From Acidobacteriota bacterium (GTDB taxonomy: Bacteria > Acidobacteriota > Vicinamibacteria > Vicinamibacterales > JAKQTR01), in contig JAPKZO010000028.1 in assembly GCA_026393755.1 (NCBI GenBank), positions 248,001-312,000 of the forward strand: a stretch of DNA of 64,000 nucleotides, written 5' to 3'. Made by a program: the position numbers and the translations under genes. The notes beneath the pieces are model-generated. The model saw nothing but the letters and a program-made list of their open reading frames with translations. It searched no databases and had not been told where the DNA came from. Each line of letters opens with the position of its first letter. Within the stretch, counting starts at the first letter, position 1. Of the stretch, positions 27,617 to 35,400 are shown piece by piece.

Positions 27617-28588
27617 ATGCAACCACCTGGCGCTTTGCGCGTGTCCGTCGTCATTCCAGTGCTCAACGACGCGACAGGCCTCCGTCGCTGTCTGGCAAGC
27701 CTCCGGAACAACGCCGTCCCGTCCGCAATCGCGGAGGTCATCGTGGTAGACAACGGGTCAGCCGACGGCTCCTCTGCGGTTGCTCGAGAGGCCGGCGCCT
27801 GCGTCCTCGAGTCCCCGGGGCTCCGCGTTGGCCAGCTTCGAAACCAGGGTGCAGCGGTAGCGCGCGGGCAGATCCTCGCCTTCGTCGACGCCGATCACGA
27901 GATTGTATCGGGTTGGGTCGAAGCCGCCTGTAGGCTGCTCGCCGAACGAGGCGTCGGCGGCGCCGGAGCGGCGTATCTGGCACCCGCGGGCGGAACGTGG
28001 GTTCAACGCATGTACAGCCGTCTCCGAAGCCGCCCGCCAGGGCGTTGCGACGTGGAGTGGCTCGGAAGCGGCAACCTGGCCGTCAGGCGGGACGTGTTCA
28101 CCGAGCTGGGGGGCTTCGACACGCGGCTGGAAGTCTGCGAGGATGTCGATCTGTGTCAGAGGATTCAGGCGACCGGCTGGCGACTGGTCAGCGACGAGCG
28201 GCTCGGCAGCATTCACCATGGCGATCCCGCGACGCTCGGCGCCCTGTTCCGATCCGAGTTGTGGCGTGGGCGCGACAACCTGCGGGTCAGCCTGCGACGC
28301 CTGACGCTGCGCGGCCTGCCCAGCGTCGTCATTCCGCTCGTGGATTTGGCATGCCTTGCGGTAATCTCCCTTTCACTGGCCGTCGCGGGCTGGAGTGGCC
28401 TTTGGCTGGCCGCCGGAGCGGCGCTCGTCGTCGCTACGTCAGCTGTGCTCCGCGCTGCCCGCCTGCTGCGCTCTCCCGGATCCTCGGGCCCACTTGCATG
28501 GATTCAGGCGTTCTCCGTTGCGATCACCTACGACGTTGCGCGCGCGCTCGCCCTGGCTTTCCGCACACGGCATCGGCGTTCCCGGTAG
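27617..28588 (+). CDS. Glycosyltransferase family 2 with C-terminal membrane segments
   Basis: A 323-residue GT-A enzyme. It has the N-terminal VSVVIPVLNDATGLRRCL, the metal-binding DAD of AFVDADHEI, the acceptor motif SGNLAVRRDVF followed by GGFDTRLEVCEDVDLCQR, where the ED is the likely catalytic base, and two hydrophobic helices near residues 245-285. It probably adds a sugar to a lipid-linked intermediate at the membrane. First of three tightly spaced glycosyltransferase genes; the next starts 8 bp downstream. Confidence 0.85.
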   Translation: MQPPGALRVSVVIPVLNDATGLRRCLASLRNNAVPSAIAEVIVVDNGSADGSSAVAREAGACVLESPGLRVGQLRNQGAAVARGQILAFVDADHEIVSGWVEAACRLLAERGVGGAGAAYLAPAGGTWVQRMYSRLRSRPPGRCDVEWLGSGNLAVRRDVFTELGGFDTRLEVCEDVDLCQRIQATGWRLVSDERLGSIHHGDPATLGALFRSELWRGRDNLRVSLRRLTLRGLPSVVIPLVDLACLAVISLSLAVAGWSGLWLAAGAALVVATSAVLRAARLLRSPGSSGPLAWIQAFSVAITYDVARALALAFRTRHRRSR

Positions 28589-28596
28589 GGGGCATC

Positions 28597-29751
28597 ATGG
28601 CAGACCCCATCCGCGTCCTCGAGCTCCGAAGCGTCCGGGGCACCGGGGGCGGACCGGAAAAGACCATCCTGCTCGGCACGAAGCGCACAGATCCCTCGCG
28701 GTTTGCGATCACCGTATGCTATCTGCGAGACGAACGGGATGAGGCGTTCAAGATAGACAATCGCGCGAGACCCCTCGGCATCGACTACGTCGAAGTGTTC
28801 GAGCGACATTCGCTCGATTGGAGGATTTGGCCGCAACTCAGGCGCCTTGTTCGCCACCGGAGTATAGAGATCATTCACGCCCACGACTACAAGACCAATC
28901 TGCTGGCCCTCCTGCTCCGCCGCGCCGAAGGTGTCATCCCCCTGTCCACAGTGCATGGGTGGTCGGGGTACAGTTCCCGCGAACGGTGGTTGTACTACCC
29001 GGCGGACAAGAGAATCCTCGCGAGGTACCCCAGACTGATCGCCGTTTCAGGAAAGATTCGGGACGAGCTCGTGCAGGCGGGCGCCAGACCGCATCGGATC
29101 ACGATCGTCTTGAACGGGATCGACCCAACGCTCTTTCGACGGGATCGCGCGCAGGAATCGACGGTGCGCAGCGAGTACGGCGCGACGAGAGACGACATCG
29201 TTCTAGGCAGCATCGGTCGGCTGGAGCCAGAGAAGCGATTCGACCTGTTGATCGAGGCGTTCGCCCGCCTGGTTGCCAACCGTGCCCATCTGAAGCTGCT
29301 GATCGCGGGCGAAGGGAGCGTAAGGCCGCAGCTCGAGAGTGCCATAACGCAGCTCGGGCTCGGAGGATCTTGCCGCCTGCTCGGCCAGGTCTCGAACGTC
29401 GCGAAGGTCCATCATGCGTTCGACGTATACGTCCAGTCGTCCGACCGCGAGGGCACGCCGAACGCAGTTCTCGAAGCCATGGCGATGGAGACCCCGATCG
29501 TTGCGACGGATGTCGGCGGAACGGTTGAAATCGCCCGGGACGAAGTAGATGCGCTCATCGTGCCGCCGAGAAATGTGTGTGCGCTGCAATCCGCCATAGA
29601 GCGCGCCATCTCGGACCCAACCGCCACGGCCGCGCGAGTTGCAGCAGCAAGAAAGCGCATCGAGGGACCCCTGTCGTTTGAAACGAGGATGAAGACAGTT
29701 GAAGGCATCTACGAGGCATTGATGGCCAGGCGCGCAGGCGGGGCGGCATGA
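28597..29751 (+). CDS. Glycosyltransferase GT4, XrtA-locus type
   Basis: A 384-residue GT-B protein. It opens IRVLELRSVRGTGGGPEKTIL, showing the donor-side glycine loop. HAHDYKTN and STVHGWSGYSS define the acceptor half; VLNGIDPTLF, LGSIGRLEPEKRFDLLIEAF and DREGTPNAVLEAMAMETPIV define the UDP/GDP-sugar domain. The same profile is common in PEP-CTERM/EpsH-associated sugar transferases. Ends with an ATGA overlap to the next gene. Confidence 0.88.
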   Translation: MADPIRVLELRSVRGTGGGPEKTILLGTKRTDPSRFAITVCYLRDERDEAFKIDNRARPLGIDYVEVFERHSLDWRIWPQLRRLVRHRSIEIIHAHDYKTNLLALLLRRAEGVIPLSTVHGWSGYSSRERWLYYPADKRILARYPRLIAVSGKIRDELVQAGARPHRITIVLNGIDPTLFRRDRAQESTVRSEYGATRDDIVLGSIGRLEPEKRFDLLIEAFARLVANRAHLKLLIAGEGSVRPQLESAITQLGLGGSCRLLGQVSNVAKVHHAFDVYVQSSDREGTPNAVLEAMAMETPIVATDVGGTVEIARDEVDALIVPPRNVCALQSAIERAISDPTATAARVAAARKRIEGPLSFETRMKTVEGIYEALMARRAGGAA

Positions 29752-30962
29752 GGATCGTCTTCCTCACCCACCGGCTTCCTTACGCCCCGAACCGCGGCGA
29801 CCGCACTCGCGCCTTCCACGAGCTCCGGCTGCTGACCACGCGTCACGAGACACATCTGCTCTCGCTGGTGCACGATCGGGAGGAGCGCTCGCACGGCCGC
29901 GACCTCCACGGCACGGTCGCCAGCGTGAGTACCGCGCTCGTGCCACGGTTCCGGAACCTCGCCCGCGGAGCATTGAGACTCGCCACAGCGCGTCCTCTGA
30001 CCCACAGCCTGCTCGACGCTCCACAGGTTCTCCCGATGCTGGAGCGTCTTGTGTCGCGGGTTCGTCCAGACCTCGTGATCGCCTACTGCTCCGGCATGGT
30101 CCGGTTTGCCTTCGAACCGCCGCTTGCAGGTGTCCCCTACCTGCTGGACATGGTGGACGTGGACTCTGAGAAGTGGGCCGCGTTGGCTCGGACTGGACCT
30201 CGTCTGATGCGATGGATATACGCGCGAGAAGCCAGAGAACTGAAGCGGTTCGAGGCTGAGGCGACCTGCCGCGCGCGGTGGACGTTCGTGGTCAACGATC
30301 GCGAGGCCGCCAGCCTGCGGGCGCTGGCGGGACAACATGCCCGGATTACGGTCCTGCCAAACGGCGTCGACCTGTCTGGCCTGGCGCCGGTTTCTCCGCC
30401 GGCGACGTCGAGCGACGTTGTGTTCTGCGGTGTGATGGACTACGCCCCGAACGAGCAAGGGGCTCTTTGGATGGCGGGCGAGGTGTGGCCCCGGGTGACG
30501 GCAGCGCGGCGAGAGGCGCGCCTGCTGCTCGTCGGCGCCAACCCGACGAGGCGGCTGCTGCAGTTGCCTCGACGGGACACGTCGGTGGTTGTGACGGGCT
30601 CCGTGTCAGACGTCAGGCCTTATCTGTGGAACGGAGCGGTTTCCGCGGCGCCCTTGATGATTGCGCGGGGAGTCCAGAACAAAGTGCTGGAGGCCGTAGC
30701 GGCTGGTCTTCCGGCGGTAGTTACCCCCGTCGTTGCCGAAGGACTCCCGGTCGAGGTCATGCCCGCTTGTCGCGTGGCCGGCTCACCCGAGGCATTCGCC
30801 GAAGCCCTGACGAACCTGCTGGCGCTTGCCCCTGGAGACCGTCGCCGCATCGCGAGCACCGCTCGCCTCGGCGATATGCAGTGGGACCGTCGCCTGCAAC
30901 CGTTGCTGGATACGGTCGAACGCCTTGCCGTACGTTCCCCTAGCTCACCGAGAAGAAACTGA
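29748..30962 (+). CDS. Sugar transferase, PEP-CTERM/EpsH1-associated (Stp1-like)
   Basis: A 404-residue GT4-type enzyme with the signature start RIVFLTHRLPYAPNRGDRTR, the motif DMVDVDSEKWAALA in the middle, and a C-terminal GVMDYAPNEQGALW...VWP stretch. These features are distinctive of the exosortase-associated Stp1 sugar transferases. Overlaps the preceding glycosyltransferase by four bases, and its 3-prime end overlaps the convergent Tat-exported protein gene by 23 bp. Confidence 0.9.
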   Translation: MRIVFLTHRLPYAPNRGDRTRAFHELRLLTTRHETHLLSLVHDREERSHGRDLHGTVASVSTALVPRFRNLARGALRLATARPLTHSLLDAPQVLPMLERLVSRVRPDLVIAYCSGMVRFAFEPPLAGVPYLLDMVDVDSEKWAALARTGPRLMRWIYAREARELKRFEAEATCRARWTFVVNDREAASLRALAGQHARITVLPNGVDLSGLAPVSPPATSSDVVFCGVMDYAPNEQGALWMAGEVWPRVTAARREARLLLVGANPTRRLLQLPRRDTSVVVTGSVSDVRPYLWNGAVSAAPLMIARGVQNKVLEAVAAGLPAVVTPVVAEGLPVEVMPACRVAGSPEAFAEALTNLLALAPGDRRRIASTARLGDMQWDRRLQPLLDTVERLAVRSPSSPRRN

Positions 30963-32436
30963 GGACCGATGCGCGGGGGGCCGTGCCGTACTGCATCCAG
31001 ATGATCTGCCTCGCCGTGGCATCCCATTCCGCGCCACCGTAGTCCGTATTAGGACCGGTGACTCGTGGCTGGGTCGCATTACCCAGCAGGCTGTAGAAAA
31101 GCGGAATATTGGCTCCATTCGTGACGTTCGTCCGCATGTTCACTTCGTGGGCGTACCGCATCCCGGGCTTGCCAAGGTACGTGTCGGCATACGGACACCG
31201 GGTACCCGCATAGACCTCAGCAAAGTGGTCAGGGTTGAAAATCCGCAACCACAAATAATGCTCAGATGCCTTGGGACCATTCCCGGGATCTGGGTTGGTC
31301 GGCAGGGTTGGGTCAACCAGTGTTGGATATGGGGCGTCCCCCTTTGGGTTGTGGTGCCAATACCCACATCCTCCCTGCCCCTCACACCCAAACATAATCA
31401 ACCCATGCTTGGCTCCTGTGTCGACCCACACTGCACCCTTGACGCCACTGATCATCCCGGTTCCGTTCCAACTCCCCTCGCCATCAACAACGGTGTAGGA
31501 CGTACTATCGTCGGTTAGTGCATCATAGTAGTTAGTCGAGCTTCGCCTTGCGCCGCGTCGAGCCAGGGGCGATAGCGGACTGTACTCAGCCAACTGTTTC
31601 ACCATCGGCACAGGGTTAGCCATGCCGGTGGTAAAGTCGGCCATGGCGTGGAGGTTCGGTCCCAACGGCGCATCGCCGTTGTAGCCCGTATGCCCCGCGC
31701 CGATCAGGAACTTCGCGCCATTGACCAGTGACCGCTCGTCGGGCGGGACTGGAATGATCCACTGATTGACCATGCGTGCGTATGTATAAGCCGCGCGAAT
31801 GTCAGTCGTGACATAGGACCACGGCCCGTACTTCGTCCCGACGTTGCGGTAGACGCCGGTCTTCACGGTATCCAAGAGTTGAACGGCGCCCCACGCTGGT
31901 ACGTTCAGACCCGCCGAATATGGCCCGTACGCCGCAAACCAAAGCACCCCGTGAGCGTCGTCCCAGTAGAGGTCACTAATGGTGCCTCCCTGAGCAAAGG
32001 TGCCGCTGATGTACCACGCGGGCGCCCAATCCGCCGCCGCCCAGCGTCGCGTTTCGATCATGGCGGGGGCATTTGCCATGTCAGTGCCGGTATAGAGCGT
32101 CGGGCTGGCCGGCGCTTTCATCTCAACGATGTCGCCAGGGATTCCCACGCCACCATTCCATTCATGGAAGAGGAATCGGCGTTCACCGCTCACATAGCGC
32201 AGACCCAAGGCCGGGCCGGAATATGATCCGTTGAACGTCCCGGCGGTCTTCCACGCGCCCAGCCACGTCAGGTCCCTCGGGCTGATTACACTTTTCGACC
32301 CGATCCTGACGTTCCTGGGGGCAGTTATCTGGCCGAAGGCGGGAAGAGTCCCCAGAGCCGCCACCGTGCCGGCGACGGATGACTTGAGCACAGTTCCGAG
32401 AAAATCACGACGATTCGGCTTCTGGTCTTTGGGCAT
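30940..32436 (-). CDS. Tat-exported protein of unknown function
   Basis: A 498-residue protein. The N-terminus has a twin-arginine signal (NRRDFLGTVLKSSVAG, followed by AFG at about residue 35). The mature region is rich in Gly, Trp and Tyr with repeated short motifs such as VLWFAAYGPYSAG and GHTGYNGDAP, suggesting a beta-propeller or other beta-fold that binds a cofactor or folds before export; no active site is recognised. Start at 32436 follows GAGGAG. A GG-N10-GC sigma-54-like sequence lies about 80 bp upstream. It could be an extracellular polymer-binding or modifying protein; that is inference. Confidence 0.7.
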   Translation of the reverse strand: MPKDQKPNRRDFLGTVLKSSVAGTVAALGTLPAFGQITAPRNVRIGSKSVISPRDLTWLGAWKTAGTFNGSYSGPALGLRYVSGERRFLFHEWNGGVGIPGDIVEMKAPASPTLYTGTDMANAPAMIETRRWAAADWAPAWYISGTFAQGGTISDLYWDDAHGVLWFAAYGPYSAGLNVPAWGAVQLLDTVKTGVYRNVGTKYGPWSYVTTDIRAAYTYARMVNQWIIPVPPDERSLVNGAKFLIGAGHTGYNGDAPLGPNLHAMADFTTGMANPVPMVKQLAEYSPLSPLARRGARRSSTNYYDALTDDSTSYTVVDGEGSWNGTGMISGVKGAVWVDTGAKHGLIMFGCEGQGGCGYWHHNPKGDAPYPTLVDPTLPTNPDPGNGPKASEHYLWLRIFNPDHFAEVYAGTRCPYADTYLGKPGMRYAHEVNMRTNVTNGANIPLFYSLLGNATQPRVTGPNTDYGGAEWDATARQIIWMQYGTAPRASVLSFFSVS

Positions 32437-32760
32437 GCGCGGCTCCTCGACGAATGATGATACTCCCCGCCCCGTGGTCTCCCCAAACTGCAAGGAAACC
32501 CCACGAGGCGGACAGTGCAAGAAACGGTCCCAGACTCCCCCGTGATCACGCCACCAGAAGCAGAGAACGTGCAAGCCGGTCCTGGGCGATCACCTGGACG
32601 CGTCTGGCTGACGACTGACTCACGGCCGGGTAGCGTTAACGGCGCAGGAGGAACCGCAGCAGCCCCTCAGAAGGCGTCCCAGTCGAAGGTCGTCACATGC
32701 CAGACTGGGACACACGGCAAGTCATTCGGAAGTCCAGCACACAGCCCATGTCGGTCAGGC
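32437..32760. other. Intergenic with candidate promoter
   Basis: About 320 bases between two minus-strand genes with no supported gene. The only notable feature is a sigma-54-like element near 32516-32532 for the Tat protein gene. Confidence 0.45.
32516..32532 (-). promoter_or_regulatory. Possible sigma-54 element upstream of Tat protein gene
   Basis: The minus strand reads TGGGACCGTTTCTTGCA; GG and GC are 10 bases apart when the second and third G are used. It lies about 80 bp before the ATG at 32436. Weaker than the two PEP-CTERM promoters because the preceding T is displaced by one base. Confidence 0.35.
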
Positions 32761-34149
32761 TCATGCCGAAGGGGAAGACGAGGGGCTGCCACCCGCAAGA
32801 ACGACGCGACTCATGACCTCGGCCAGGCGCTCGCCGTCGAAGTCGCCCTCGAAGGCCTTGTCCAGTCGGCCGGTCACGATGCTCCCACGGCACTGCCCTT
32901 CCAGGTACCGCAAAAGCGCGTCGGCACTCTCGCGGCTGCTCAACACGTGGCCCAGATGGTACTTCTCAACCAGGCGGGCGGTCTCCGACCCCTCGTCGGC
33001 CGCACAGACCAGCGGGTTTCCCGTGAAGACGTATTCGAACAGCTTCGCGGGCACCTGCTGGCTTGTCCCAAGCTGCAGGAGGAGGAGGACGTCTGCCCCG
33101 ACCGCTTCCCCGAGCGCCTCCTGGCTTCCCACCTCGCCCGGCAACTCCAGCGCGCTGCCAATGCCCGCCGACGCGAATGCCTCGATCAGCGTCGCTGGCT
33201 CCCACACGCGTCCCAGAAACCGGAACCGCAGCGGGCGCGGCTGTCCCCACCCGACTGCAACCTGTGCCAGCAGCTCCGCAAGCGAACGCGGCATTCGTGC
33301 CGGATACAGCGTGCCCAGGTGACACACGACAAATTTCCCGGATTGCCGGCGCGGTGTCCGCCGCCGGAGCTCCTCGATGCGTCGCCGGGTCTTCTGGTCG
33401 TAGCCGTTGTAGACGGCAAGAACCCGATCCGCACATTCCGGGTACACGCGGCGGAAATTCTGTGCCATGACCTCGGTCGTCGCCATGAGTGATGCGCTGT
33501 TCCTGACAACCCACCGTTCGAGGCGGACGCTCAGCGGAGGAGCCTGCACATAGGGGTTGAGCGTCCACGGGTCGCGGAAATCGACATGGACCGGCACGCG
33601 CAGCAGCTTCCCGGTCAGCACGCCCAGGATCAACGGAGACCACGGCGGCGCGGTCACATAGATCGCGTGCGGCCTCCGAAGGATACTTCGTACCAGCAGC
33701 CCGGGCAGCGTCGTCACGATCCAGCCCGTGAACGTATCGGGGATGGCGAACCACCCCTGGATCCGCGAAATGACCTGCTTAACACCGCCAGATGTCGTCG
33801 CGGCAGAGGACGCCACCTTGGGCGACGGCGCCGGTCCGCCGACCGGCGTACCCGCGGCCCCGGCACCCGGACCACCACGCCGCCGGCGCCAGCGGTCGCG
33901 CCATCCGATGATGATCTTGAACCCGTGAAACGACGGCGTCCTGATCACGCGCACGCGGGGGTCGATCTCGGAGAGCGTGGCGGGATCGACGCCCGTGTAG
34001 TCGCCGAGCCCAGGCGTGCGTGGATGCACGGCGTAGACGGTCACACGGTGGCCCTGTCGCACCAGGTGGTTGGCCAGGCGGAGTGGACGCCTGGCTCCAA
34101 TCTGCTGGATAGGTGGGAACAACAGGGCGATGATGGTGATCCGGCTCAT
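32761..34149 (-). CDS. Glycosyltransferase GT4 (WbuB-like)
   Basis: A 462-residue GT-B enzyme. It begins with MSRITIIALLFPPIQQIG and GARRPLRLANHLVRQGH. HVDFRDPWTLNPY is the WbuB-type motif at the domain interface, CHLGTLYPARMPRSLAEL opens the nucleotide-sugar domain, and LFEYVFTGNPL is near the end. A Pro/Gly/Ala-rich linker of about 40 residues sits near residue 120. Starts 19 bp after the WecB stop, so likely co-transcribed with it. Confidence 0.82.
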   Translation of the reverse strand: MSRITIIALLFPPIQQIGARRPLRLANHLVRQGHRVTVYAVHPRTPGLGDYTGVDPATLSEIDPRVRVIRTPSFHGFKIIIGWRDRWRRRRGGPGAGAAGTPVGGPAPSPKVASSAATTSGGVKQVISRIQGWFAIPDTFTGWIVTTLPGLLVRSILRRPHAIYVTAPPWSPLILGVLTGKLLRVPVHVDFRDPWTLNPYVQAPPLSVRLERWVVRNSASLMATTEVMAQNFRRVYPECADRVLAVYNGYDQKTRRRIEELRRRTPRRQSGKFVVCHLGTLYPARMPRSLAELLAQVAVGWGQPRPLRFRFLGRVWEPATLIEAFASAGIGSALELPGEVGSQEALGEAVGADVLLLLQLGTSQQVPAKLFEYVFTGNPLVCAADEGSETARLVEKYHLGHVLSSRESADALLRYLEGQCRGSIVTGRLDKAFEGDFDGERLAEVMSRVVLAGGSPSSSPSA

Positions 34150-34168
34150 GGCGACCAGGAGGTGAAGC

Positions 34169-35350
34169 TCACGCCAGAATTGCGACGATGCGCTCCGCTG
34201 CCCGACCGTCCCACAGGTCGGGGATACGGCCGGCCGGGCTATGCCCGGAGAGAATCTCGTCGGCGGCCGCCGCGACACGGGTGGGGTCGAGCCCGACGAG
34301 CTGGTTCGTTCCCTGGGTGATGGTGATTGGTCTTTCCGTATTCTCCCTGAATGTGAGGCACGGGACGCCCAGCACGGTTGTCTCTTCCTGGATTCCGCCC
34401 GAGTCGGTGAACACGAGCCTGGCGTTGTCCATCAGCGCCAGAAAGTCCAGGTACCCAAGGGGCTCGACCAGGATCACGTTCCGCCACGCCCGCAATTGAT
34501 CGAGCAAGCCGAAGTCGGCGAACCGCGACTCGGTCCGTGGATGGATTGGCAGCACCACCGGCAATCGGGCAGCCAGCGCCTCGAGCGCCCGCACGGTGTT
34601 CTCGGCGGCTTCCGGCGTGTCCACGTTGCCTGGCCGGTGAAGCGTGCACGCGGCGTAGCCTCGCGGCGTCAGCCGCAGGTCGTGGAGAATCTCGCGCCCA
34701 CGAGCCTTCTCGCGGTGGCGCAGCAGCGTGTCGATCATGACGTTGCCGACGAAATGCACCCGCTCCGCCGCGATGCCCTCCGCCCGCAGATTGTCTTCGG
34801 CCGAACGCTCCGTCGTGAAGAGGTAGTCGGAGATCTGGTCCGTCAGAATGCGATTGACCTCTTCGGGCATCGTCCAATCCCGGCTTCGAAGCCCTGCTTC
34901 GACGTGCGCCACCCGAATACCTCTCTTCACCGCCACGAGGCCGCAGGCGATTGTCGAATTCACGTCGCCGACAACCAGCACGATGTCGGCCGGAGACCTG
35001 TCGAGGAACCCGTCGAACGCCTCCATGATCCGGGCTGTCTGAACCGCGTGGGTTCCCGACCCGACGCCGAGGTGCGCATCCGGCCTGGGCAGGCCCAGCT
35101 CCTCAAAGAAGAGCGCCGACATCCGCTCGTCGTAGTGCTGTCCCGTGTGGACCAGTTTGGCGTCAATGTCGGAATGGCTCCGCGCCGCATCGAGGACCGG
35201 CGCCACCTTCATGAAGTTCGGGCGAGCTCCTGCCACGCACACCAATCTCAATCGTGTTCCACCCACAGGTCGCCCGCGCTCGCCAGTTGTCGTCATCCGT
35301 TCAACCCTGTTGCCCACGCGAAGGCATGGAATCCCCGGAATCTCATCCAT
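34169..35350 (-). CDS. wecB: UDP-N-acetylglucosamine 2-epimerase (non-hydrolysing)
   Basis: Interconverts UDP-GlcNAc and UDP-ManNAc in the cytosol to supply ManNAc-type sugars. Family blocks are complete: CVAGARPNFMKVAPVLDA at the start, HTGQHYDERMS, VVGDVNSTIAC, VAHVEAGLRSRDWTMPEEVNR with the catalytic Asp/Glu/Arg residues, TLHRPGNVD, and FTDSGGIQEE near the end. The protein has 393 residues from 35350; the ATG at 35296 would start closer to the conserved core and neither has a strong ribosome-binding site. Confidence 0.93.
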   Translation of the reverse strand: MDEIPGIPCLRVGNRVERMTTTGERGRPVGGTRLRLVCVAGARPNFMKVAPVLDAARSHSDIDAKLVHTGQHYDERMSALFFEELGLPRPDAHLGVGSGTHAVQTARIMEAFDGFLDRSPADIVLVVGDVNSTIACGLVAVKRGIRVAHVEAGLRSRDWTMPEEVNRILTDQISDYLFTTERSAEDNLRAEGIAAERVHFVGNVMIDTLLRHREKARGREILHDLRLTPRGYAACTLHRPGNVDTPEAAENTVRALEALAARLPVVLPIHPRTESRFADFGLLDQLRAWRNVILVEPLGYLDFLALMDNARLVFTDSGGIQEETTVLGVPCLTFRENTERPITITQGTNQLVGLDPTRVAAAADEILSGHSPAGRIPDLWDGRAAERIVAILA

Positions 35351-35400
35351 GATTATCGGGTCGGGAGGCCCACCTGGTTAGGGAAGCCTCCAGGCCCGCT

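Noticed and set aside
27997-28596. N-terminal extension of the glycosyltransferase at 28597
   Set aside because: The open frame upstream overlaps the preceding GT2 gene in another frame and lacks conservation; the ATG at 28597 begins the family's N-terminus.
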